Assembly: GCA_902788505.1 (NCBI GenBank)
Contig: CADAKH010000005.1
Span: forward strand, 1 to 64,000
Length of the DNA stretch: 64,000 nucleotides
Direction of reading: 5' to 3'
Origin: Oscillospiraceae bacterium
GTDB taxonomy: Bacteria > Bacillota > Clostridia > Saccharofermentanales > Saccharofermentanaceae
Both the position numbers and the translations under genes were made by a program. The notes below the pieces were generated by a model. The model had not been told where the DNA came from and ran no database searches. It was given only the letters and a program-made list of their open reading frames with translations. Positions 34,800 to 41,395 of the stretch are shown here, piece after piece (within the stretch, counting starts at the first letter, position 1; each line of letters starts with the position of its first letter).

Positions 34800-34833
34800 C
34801 AAAGTCCGTCAAAGTCCGTTTAATTGGACTTTG
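34800..34833. promoter_or_regulatory. Operator-like CAAAGTCC repeats
   Basis: CAAAGTCC occurs at 34800-34807 and 34810-34817 in direct orientation and again inverted as GGACTTTG at 34826-34833. The second and third copies form an inverted repeat with an eight-base spacer. The cluster lies just upstream of the promoter of the 19-aa ORF, as expected for a regulator binding site. Confidence 0.5.
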
Positions 34834-34872
34834 TTGATTGATTTTTTGTTTTTTCTGCGGTTCTGATTCAGA

Positions 34873-35283
34873 TCAGACTGCCTTCTGAAGATCTATTTTG
34901 ACAGCTTCGGCGACCTTAATATCAGCGGGAAGCCAGCCAATACTGTCAATCTCATCTTCTGTTATCCACCTGGCAGCCTCATGTTCCAAAAGTTTTATGT
35001 GAGAACCCTCTGCGAGCGTCGCCCAGAAACATTTCATCGAAAGGTGGAAACCCGGATAGTCTTGCTCCACGGTGATCAGGTGTTCTCCGACAATGATCTC
35101 TGCTTCGAGCTCTTCTCTTATCTCACGCGCAAGCGCGTCTTCCGGAGATTCGCCTTCTTCGATCTTGCCGCCCGGAAACTCCCAGCCGTCTTTAAAATCT
35201 CCATACCCGCGCTGGGTTGCAAATATCTTATCTCCGTCTCTGATGATTGCAGCTACAACTTTGATGGCTGTTATTCTGTTCAT
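34873..35283 (-). CDS. NUDIX hydrolase, MutT-like (copy 2)
   Basis: A 136-aa NUDIX enzyme strongly similar to the one at 24738-25127. The catalytic box is GGKIEEGESPEDALAREIRE plus ELEAE. The stretches IIVGEHLITVEQDYP and KLLEHEAARW repeat almost exactly in copy 1. The differences are spread along the whole length, so the pair is an old duplication. The predicted role is hydrolysis of oxidised or non-canonical nucleoside triphosphates. The ribosome binding site is weak. The two copies flank the accessory island. Confidence 0.9.
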   Translation of the reverse strand: MNRITAIKVVAAIIRDGDKIFATQRGYGDFKDGWEFPGGKIEEGESPEDALAREIREELEAEIIVGEHLITVEQDYPGFHLSMKCFWATLAEGSHIKLLEHEAARWITEDEIDSIGWLPADIKVAEAVKIDLQKAV

Positions 35284-35397
35284 TTATATACTCTCATATA
35301 ATTATCTATGAATTTTGACACACCAATTATACCTTAATAACCGGGACAGAAGGCTGTCACTTTCGTTGTATAATATTGCACACAACAGACAAGATTT

Positions 35398-35802
35398 ATG
35401 ATAAGCGGAAAACAGTACAGGTGGTTTGATTTGAGACGGTTGATATTCGGGTTGATGTCAGTGTTGCTCCTTGGGATCGAGATCCTGATAGGTCTCTTCG
35501 GGCAAGGCTGGGTAAGGATCTATCTTGGCGATGTGCTCGTTGTGATCCTGCTCTACACGATCGTAAGGACGATCATTCCAAATAAAAAGATACCCCGGGT
35601 CCTGCTTCCGTCGGTAATCCTGGTTTTCGCGTTCGGAGTGGAATTCCTGCAGTTGTGGGGTTTTTGTGACCGTTTCGGGATCACAAACCGGCTGCTCAGA
35701 ATAATAATCGGAACCGGGTTCTCGTTTGTTGATCTCGCATGCTATGCTGCCGGCGTGATCCCCTGTTATATAACTGAATATCTGATCTCTAAAAAGAAAT
35801 AA
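35398..35802 (+). CDS. DUF2809-like small membrane protein
   Basis: A 134-aa protein with four hydrophobic segments (LIFGLMSVLLLGIEILIGLF, YLGDVLVVILLYTIV, RVLLPSVILVFAFGVEFLQL and VDLACYAAGVIPCYI). The acidic residue in GVEFLQLW and the GDVLVV motif match DUF2809/VanZ-like proteins. Function of the family is unknown. TATAAT occurs near 35370. An intrinsic terminator follows directly. Confidence 0.75.
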   Translation: MISGKQYRWFDLRRLIFGLMSVLLLGIEILIGLFGQGWVRIYLGDVLVVILLYTIVRTIIPNKKIPRVLLPSVILVFAFGVEFLQLWGFCDRFGITNRLLRIIIGTGFSFVDLACYAAGVIPCYITEYLISKKK

Positions 35803-35832
35803 ACCTGCAGCAAGAACTGCAGGTTCATTTTT
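35802..35832 (+). terminator. Intrinsic terminator of the DUF2809-like gene
   Basis: AACCTGCAG-CAAGAA-CTGCAGGTT followed by CATTTTTC. It lies between convergent genes. Confidence 0.85.
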
Positions 35833-35852
35833 CTTTCGAATGCTTGTCCGGA

Positions 35853-36494
35853 TCAGCTGAGCTTTGCTCCGCATGATTCACAGTATGTGCTGCCGGGCTC
35901 AACCTTGGCGCCGCAATACCCGCAGAAATTGTGCTGAACGGGTGCCTGTTGTGCCGGTGCGGCCTGAACGGGAGCGGCATTTTGCACGGGCTGACCATAG
36001 TAAGCTGTTGCCGTTGTATCTACCGGTACACCATACTGATCGAGCACAGGTGAATATTTGCCGTTCTCATCTACCGGCATTCCGAATTCATTGATATTTG
36101 CACTTGTCGGCATACCATACTGATTGACAGGAGTTCCGCCTGCGGGAGCACCCTGATAAGGAGCATACATATTCTGATTAACGGGAACATTATATGTGCC
36201 GACAAGAGGCGCCTGAACATCAACAGGGTTTGTGTTCGGGTCAACGTATTTACCCTCAGGAATAAATCTGACTATAAGCCATGAAATAAGAGCTCCGAGT
36301 CCTGCCATTCCGTATGCAAAAAGGAATTTGGCATATTCAAGTTCTAATAAGGTTCCGATAATAAGACCTATTATTTCCATTCCGACCCAAAGGATTATCG
36401 TCAAAGCAATGAATCCGCCGGGTCTGTGTCCTCTGGCAAGCGCGGTTTTCCTGTTGGCCTTGCAAAGCATCATAATTCCGAAAATCTCTAACAT
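35853..36494 (-). CDS. Membrane protein with Pro/Gln-rich repeats and C-terminal zinc ribbon
   Basis: The 213-aa protein has an N-terminal basic stretch and two or three membrane segments (FIALTIILWVGMEIIGLIIG and FLFAYGMAGLGALISWLIV). A linker of about 100 residues follows with loosely repeated VNQYGMP/INEFGMPVDENG/LDQYGVPVD units and an Ala-Pro-Gln tract. A zinc ribbon (FCGYCGAKVEPGSTYCESCG) ends the protein. AGAGGA precedes the start. Such architectures are common in Clostridia without a known role. Confidence 0.7.
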   Translation of the reverse strand: MLEIFGIMMLCKANRKTALARGHRPGGFIALTIILWVGMEIIGLIIGTLLELEYAKFLFAYGMAGLGALISWLIVRFIPEGKYVDPNTNPVDVQAPLVGTYNVPVNQNMYAPYQGAPAGGTPVNQYGMPTSANINEFGMPVDENGKYSPVLDQYGVPVDTTATAYYGQPVQNAAPVQAAPAQQAPVQHNFCGYCGAKVEPGSTYCESCGAKLS

Positions 36495-36524
36495 ATCTTT
36501 CTATTCCTCTTTGTTTTAATATGG

Positions 36525-36542
36525 CTGCCCCGGCCGGGGCAG
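36525..36542. terminator. GC-rich hairpin between ald and the zinc-ribbon gene
   Basis: Perfect stem CTGCCCC-GGCC-GGGGCAG. The T-run (CCTTTTG) is on the plus side only, so its role after the minus-strand ald gene is uncertain. Confidence 0.45.
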
Positions 36543-36565
36543 TGCCTTTTGTATCGCATTATAAA

Positions 36566-37678
36566 TCAGATCAGGGTGTTCAGGTCAGCACACTCGTAAT
36601 CCAGAGCAGCTGCAACATTCTTATTTACGATCTTGCCGGCATAACAGTTAACGCCTGTAGCTATTACGGGATTTGCCTTGCATGCATCCTCAAGTCCTGA
36701 CTTTGCGATCTCAAGACCGTAACGGAGAGTTGCATTTGTAAGAGCGATCGTTGATGTTCTCGGAACAGAACCGGGCATATTGCCTACGCAGTAATGGACA
36801 ACGCCGTCTTCAACATATACAGGATCATCATGTGTTGTAACGTGTGAAGATTCACCGCATCCGCCCTGGTCGATAGCAACGTCAACAAAGACAGCACCGT
36901 TCTTCATCTCAGGCAGATACTTGCGCTTGAAAAGCTTAGGTGTTGAGCCGCCCGGAATAAGAACAGAACCGATTACGAGGTCTGCATTAATGACTGCTCT
37001 TTCAACATTGGAGTCGTTGGAAACGAGTGTCTGGATATGTGAACCAAATCTGTTGTCGAGCTCTTCGAGTCTCTTGAGATTTACATCGAGAATGGTTACA
37101 TTAGCGCCCATTCCGACTGCGATCTTACATGCGTTCATGCCTACCGTACCGCCGCCAAGGATAACAACGTTTGCCTTGGGTGTGCCGGGTACGCCTGCAA
37201 GAAGAATGCCTTCGCCGCCGAACTTCTTTTCGAGATACTTGGCGCCTTCCTGAATAGAGAGACGGCCTGCGATCTGTGACATAGGAGCAAGGCACGGGAG
37301 TGATCCGTCTTTTTCCTGAAGTGTCTCATAAGCAACAGCTTTTACCTTGCCTGCAAGAAGAGCATCCGTCTGCTCCTTGTCTGCAGCGAGGTGGAGATAT
37401 GTATAAAGGATGAGTCCTTCCTTGAAGAACGGATATTCCTCCGGCAGGGGTTCTTTTACCTTGACCATCATGTCAACGAGAGCCCATACTTCGGCAGCAT
37501 TGTCGATAAGTGATGCGCCTGCATCGATGTACTCGTTGTCCGTAAAGCCGGAGCCAACGCCTGCACCCTTTTCCATATAGACATGGTGGCCGGCAGCAAC
37601 ATAGGCCTTGACATTGTCAGGTGTAAGTCCCACACGGAACTCGTTGTTCTTGATCTCTTTTACGCATCCGATCTTCAT
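36566..37678 (-). CDS. ald: Alanine dehydrogenase
   Basis: A 370-aa NAD-dependent enzyme interconverting L-alanine and pyruvate plus ammonia. The N-terminus MKIGCVKEIKNNEFRVGLTP and AGHHVYMEKGAGVGSGFTD are diagnostic of the Ald/PntAA family. The catalytic Lys and His regions (MMVKVKEPLPEEY, LYTYLHLAADKEQT) are present. The NAD-binding loop is VILGGGTVGMNACKIAVGMG, and DVAIDQGGCGESS follows. The start follows GGGAGGA; an in-frame codon six residues upstream is less likely. It is monocistronic. Confidence 0.97.
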   Translation of the reverse strand: MKIGCVKEIKNNEFRVGLTPDNVKAYVAAGHHVYMEKGAGVGSGFTDNEYIDAGASLIDNAAEVWALVDMMVKVKEPLPEEYPFFKEGLILYTYLHLAADKEQTDALLAGKVKAVAYETLQEKDGSLPCLAPMSQIAGRLSIQEGAKYLEKKFGGEGILLAGVPGTPKANVVILGGGTVGMNACKIAVGMGANVTILDVNLKRLEELDNRFGSHIQTLVSNDSNVERAVINADLVIGSVLIPGGSTPKLFKRKYLPEMKNGAVFVDVAIDQGGCGESSHVTTHDDPVYVEDGVVHYCVGNMPGSVPRTSTIALTNATLRYGLEIAKSGLEDACKANPVIATGVNCYAGKIVNKNVAAALDYECADLNTLI

Positions 37679-37727
37679 GTTCTGGATTCCTCCCAAATTT
37701 ATTGTTCTGATAGCCGAACAGTTAATA

Positions 37728-37733
37728 TTATAT
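37728..37733 (-). promoter_or_regulatory. -10 element of ald
   Basis: TATAAT on the minus strand about 50 bases before the ald start; no good -35 is seen. Downstream, TGTTC-GGCTATC-AGAACA forms a short inverted repeat in the leader that could bind a regulator. Confidence 0.4.
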
Positions 37734-37821
37734 AGTATCTTTAAATATTTGTTTTCGATTCATTCACAACATGCTTTTTTTAGGTATTTATACTTTAAAC
37801 TATCAAAAAGGAGGACTGGTT

Positions 37822-38838
37822 TTGGATTTTGCAAGGATCAGAAGATTTACATATATCATCAACAGTGTCATCCTGTTTCTCGTAATCGCGCTTGCAGGGT
37901 TCTTCTTCCTGTGCAAAGCTTCAATCCTTATCTGGTTCAGCATTCCGACTTTATTGGTTTACATAATCGGCTATATCCTGATATCCAAAGATCGTCTCGA
38001 TATCTATGTAAGACTCGTTTATTTCTGGATCACATTCTATATGTGCCTGTGCACTTTCTGTCTCGGATATAAGATCGGTTTCCATCTCTATTGTTTCTCG
38101 ATGATACCTATCATCTTCTACACTGAATACATGGCTGACAAGCTCGGCAGGACTAAGGTCAATGCTTTTGTGGCAAGCAGCATTATCGCTATCTGCTACC
38201 TCCTGTCCACCGGATATACCGCATTCAACGGACCGATCTATGCTGTTGATAATTCGATCGCCGGTGCATTCTGGACTTTCAATTCGGTCATCGTAATCGC
38301 ATTCCTGATCTTCTATTCCAGACTCATGTTAAGTCTCATCGGCGACTATGAAAGCAAGCTTAAGGAAGCAGCTCTCGTGGACAGGCTTACGGGGCTTTAT
38401 AACCGTCACTACATGACCGGAAAACTTGAAGAATCACTTAAAGGCAATGAACCTAAATTCGTTACCATGATCGACATAGATGACTTCAAAAAGATCAATG
38501 ACAGATATGGCCACAATGCAGGCGATTACATCCTCGTCAATGTTGCACGCATCATGCGTGAGGTCTGCAAAGGCTGCGACATCTCCCGCTGGGGCGGCGA
38601 GGAATTCCTAATCTATTCTTCAGGAAACCTTCGCGCAAAAGGTCTCCCAATGTTCGAGACGCTCCGTCAGAGAGTCGAATCCGAAGATTTTGTTTTCGGT
38701 GAGGAACATATAAAGGTGACTATCACTTCAGGCATGGCTGAATACGCCGGAGGTTCATCCGTTGACAAGTGGGTTAACGTAGCTGACGACAATCTTTATA
38801 CAGGCAAAAAGACCGGCAAGAACAAGGTCGTCTACTGA
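37822..38838 (+). CDS. Membrane-anchored GGDEF diguanylate cyclase
   Basis: A 338-aa protein with six predicted membrane segments in its first 180 residues (from YIINSVILFLVIALAGFFFL on). A C-terminal GGDEF domain follows: DRLTGLYNRHYMTGKLEE, MIDIDDFKKINDRYGHNAGD and the intact active site SRWGGEEFLIY. It should synthesise cyclic di-GMP at the membrane. There is no RxxD inhibitory site. AGGAGG lies seven bases before a TTG, which is preferred over the in-frame ATG 17 codons upstream that lacks such a site. Confidence 0.9.
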   Translation: MDFARIRRFTYIINSVILFLVIALAGFFFLCKASILIWFSIPTLLVYIIGYILISKDRLDIYVRLVYFWITFYMCLCTFCLGYKIGFHLYCFSMIPIIFYTEYMADKLGRTKVNAFVASSIIAICYLLSTGYTAFNGPIYAVDNSIAGAFWTFNSVIVIAFLIFYSRLMLSLIGDYESKLKEAALVDRLTGLYNRHYMTGKLEESLKGNEPKFVTMIDIDDFKKINDRYGHNAGDYILVNVARIMREVCKGCDISRWGGEEFLIYSSGNLRAKGLPMFETLRQRVESEDFVFGEEHIKVTITSGMAEYAGGSSVDKWVNVADDNLYTGKKTGKNKVVY

Positions 38839-38856
38839 ACCGCGGTAATTCCCTTG

Positions 38857-38865
38857 TGATATAAT
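38857..38865 (+). promoter_or_regulatory. Extended -10 promoter of the MmcQ/EVE-like gene
   Basis: TGATATAAT is an extended -10 (TGn plus a perfect TATAAT) about 32 bases ahead of the start codon. Confidence 0.5.
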
Positions 38866-38896
38866 TTGCTCAAAAGTCCATGGGGGGTGATCTGTC

Positions 38897-39655
38897 ATGG
38901 CCGAAAGAGCTGATATCCGTAATTCAATTGACAGATATATTAAGGACCAATACGGCGCAGAGCCTGAATATCCCTGGCCGAAATATAATCAGCACGCAGT
39001 ATATCGCCATCAGGACAACAAAAAGTGGTTCGCACTTATCATGGAAGTTGACAGGGATAAGCTCGGGCTTTCCGGCAGCGGTTCCGTGTCTGTAATAAAC
39101 CTCAAGATAGACGATGTGTTTTTCCGTGATGTGATAATAAAAGATGTCGGCATCATGCCTGCCTACCACATGAACAAACAACACTGGATAACCGTTCTGC
39201 TGGACGGAACAGTACTTTCTTCCGAAGTCGAAAAAATAATCGACGTCAGCTTCAATGCAACAGCGCCAAAGCACCGCAAGAACAAGGTGCAAGAACCGCG
39301 TGAATGGATAATACCCGCAAACCCGAAGTTTTACGATGTTGAAGCGGCGTTTGCGAAAGACAGCATCATCACATGGAAGCAAGGCGCCGGCATAAACCAG
39401 GGCGACACAGTCTATATGTATGTCGCAGCACCGGTATCGGCGATCCTCTATAAATGCAGGGTTCTGGAAACAGACATTCCCTATGACTATCAGGATAAGA
39501 ATCTCTCCATCAAAGCACTCATGAAGATCGAGCTTCTCAAACGTTACGATCGAGATGCATTCACTTTCTCAGTGCTCGGTGATAAGTACGGGATCTTCGC
39601 GATCAGAGGACCGAGAGGCGTACCGTTTTCGCTGAGCGAAGCACTGAATGTATAA
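38897..39655 (+). CDS. MmcQ/YjbR-like protein with C-terminal EVE/PUA-like domain
   Basis: The N-terminal 120 residues (EYPWPKYNQHAVYRHQDNKK and WFALIMEV) follow the MmcQ/YjbR pattern, a CyaY-like fold often annotated as DNA-binding. The second half (from REWIIPANPKFYDVEAAF through WKQGAGINQGDTVYMYVAAP to AILYKCRV) has the features of EVE/PUA-like domains that read modified bases in nucleic acids. Together this suggests a nucleic-acid-associated protein. The start is preceded by GGGGGTGA. Single gene followed by a terminator. Confidence 0.75.
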   Translation: MAERADIRNSIDRYIKDQYGAEPEYPWPKYNQHAVYRHQDNKKWFALIMEVDRDKLGLSGSGSVSVINLKIDDVFFRDVIIKDVGIMPAYHMNKQHWITVLLDGTVLSSEVEKIIDVSFNATAPKHRKNKVQEPREWIIPANPKFYDVEAAFAKDSIITWKQGAGINQGDTVYMYVAAPVSAILYKCRVLETDIPYDYQDKNLSIKALMKIELLKRYDRDAFTFSVLGDKYGIFAIRGPRGVPFSLSEALNV

Positions 39656-39757
39656 ATTGCAGATAAATCCTAAACGATAAACAGGAAATCAGCAAAAGTC
39701 TGTATAAAGTCGTACTTTTACCTGATTATTCTCGAAAAATATAAATGTCATGGTAAA

Positions 39758-39780
39758 AATCCGGCAGTGCCTGATTTTTT
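39758..39780 (+). terminator. Terminator between convergent genes
   Basis: AATCCGG-CAGTG-CCTGATT followed by TTTT. The reverse strand also carries a T-run, so it can serve both the MmcQ/EVE-like gene and the YdcF-like gene. Confidence 0.6.
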
Positions 39781-39812
39781 CTGATCTTTTGAAATCAGTA
39801 AAAAAGCGGGCA

Positions 39813-41306
39813 TTAAGAAAGTATTACATTCGATACATACGTCATCAGGGTGACGGAGATGTTGATCATCATCAGAACCGTGAAGACCAGAAGATGCGTT
39901 CTGATCTTGTAGTAGACGGTTGCGATGAACTCTCTTATGAATGCGTTTATAAAGAAATAACTCTTGGTCCTGCTGCCGATTCCTTCCGTTTTGATGCGCT
40001 GCCTTGATGCAAGGAAGCCTGCGCGGAATACATGATAATTGGTTGTGGCAAAAGCGATTTTCGGCACTTTTTTGCGCGTTGTCTTTTTGATTATTTCAAC
40101 TGATCTGGCGAAGTTCTCGTAAGTGTTGGTTGCCTTATCTTCGATCAGGATTGAAGATTCCGGGATCCCCTGCTTCAACAGATATTTGTGTATGGCTTCC
40201 GCTTCGGTGATGACTTCGTTTTTGCCCTTTCCGCCGGTGGGGATGAAGATAATGTCTTTGCCGGTTGCTTCTTTCTGCATTTTGGCAAACTCGATCGCAC
40301 GGTCGATCCTTGACTGGAGAAGTTTGGTCGGAGTGCCGTCTTTGCGCATCTGGCAGCCGAGTATCAGGATGTAATCCTTATCAAAAGCAGGAATGTGGTG
40401 GGCTGCCCTTATGCCGAGTATTATCGATCCGGCAAGAATGCACTCGAAATAGACAACGATGATTCCTGCCGTTCTTTCGATGAACATGCCGATAAAACGG
40501 CCGGGGCCGGTATATTGGTGAACATCTATGAATGTTGAGTTCTGAAGGATATATGAGACTGTTGCGGGAGTAACTGTTGCAATCAGCAGGAAAATGCTGA
40601 GGATAGCGGCAAGCATATTGCGCCATGTGCGGCCTTCACGGCTGAGAAGACGGATATTGCTTGCTGTTGCAAGGATAGCCATTAATACCGCAATCGGCAT
40701 TGTCAGGATTGCAAATGTCTGGAGAAAATCTAGGAAGCTTGAAAGCACATCCATCAGACCCATCCTGTGAGTCGTTATAAGGTTTACGAGATTCATGAGA
40801 AAGCTGCCTGACATGAAGATGATGAGACCGCTGGAGAGTATATTCCGTGTGCGGTAGATATTTTTGTGAAGGCTTCTTCTGTACATGATTATGAGATCTG
40901 TAAGAATGATCGCCAGATAAACTGCAAGGCTTACTCTGACAAAGAAACTTCCGGTGAAATCTCCGAAGTAATCCTCACTTGTGATTATGCCGTTGCCGTG
41001 AACATATAACACCGCAGGAGAAGAGCTTGCATCACCTGCCTGAACCGTCAGGTATGCCTTGCCCGGATTTTTGGATCTTACCTTTACAAGAGCAGTGTTC
41101 CCTTCGGTGCGGGAATAGATTATTTCCAGAGTATCTTTGCCGCCGTCTTCGATGATCTCAACAGGAACTGTGCCGTCCGTGGGATGGGGAACATTTTCGA
41201 CATAACACAGATACTCATGGCCGACAAAAGATACGTAGATATAGCAGGCGATCACCATGACGATCGCCAGCAGAAGATATCTGAGTTTTAGGAATAATCT
41301 CTTCAT
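39813..41306 (-). CDS. Polytopic membrane protein with YdcF/SanA-like DUF218 domain
   Basis: A 497-aa protein with an N-terminal signal anchor, an extracytoplasmic beta-rich segment (about 35-110) and several membrane helices (about 125-300). A DUF218 domain (about 305-440) follows: YILILGCQMRKDGTPTKLLQ, IFIPTGGKGKNEVITEAEAI and EDKATNTYENFARSVEII. A final hydrophobic helix ends it. DUF218 proteins are linked to cell-envelope functions, without a settled reaction. The upstream gene is divergent (GH94). Confidence 0.85.
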   Translation of the reverse strand: MKRLFLKLRYLLLAIVMVIACYIYVSFVGHEYLCYVENVPHPTDGTVPVEIIEDGGKDTLEIIYSRTEGNTALVKVRSKNPGKAYLTVQAGDASSSPAVLYVHGNGIITSEDYFGDFTGSFFVRVSLAVYLAIILTDLIIMYRRSLHKNIYRTRNILSSGLIIFMSGSFLMNLVNLITTHRMGLMDVLSSFLDFLQTFAILTMPIAVLMAILATASNIRLLSREGRTWRNMLAAILSIFLLIATVTPATVSYILQNSTFIDVHQYTGPGRFIGMFIERTAGIIVVYFECILAGSIILGIRAAHHIPAFDKDYILILGCQMRKDGTPTKLLQSRIDRAIEFAKMQKEATGKDIIFIPTGGKGKNEVITEAEAIHKYLLKQGIPESSILIEDKATNTYENFARSVEIIKKTTRKKVPKIAFATTNYHVFRAGFLASRQRIKTEGIGSRTKSYFFINAFIREFIATVYYKIRTHLLVFTVLMMINISVTLMTYVSNVILS

Positions 41307-41355
41307 AAATAAAATTATACTTTAAATGTATAAGGAAAAAGGCAGCGTAGTTTTC

Positions 41356-41361
41356 TATAAT
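41356..41361 (+). promoter_or_regulatory. -10 element of the GH94 gene
   Basis: A perfect TATAAT 35 bases ahead of the start codon; the -35 is poor, so an activator may be needed. Confidence 0.35.
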
Positions 41362-41395
41362 GAAAGAAGTGATTCGTTTTTAAGGAGATCTGCCC

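Noticed and set aside
24738..35283. NUDIX copies as direct repeats of a recent insertion
   Set aside because: By eye the two genes differ all along their length (many third-base and some amino acid changes), so they are not a recent duplication flanking an insertion.
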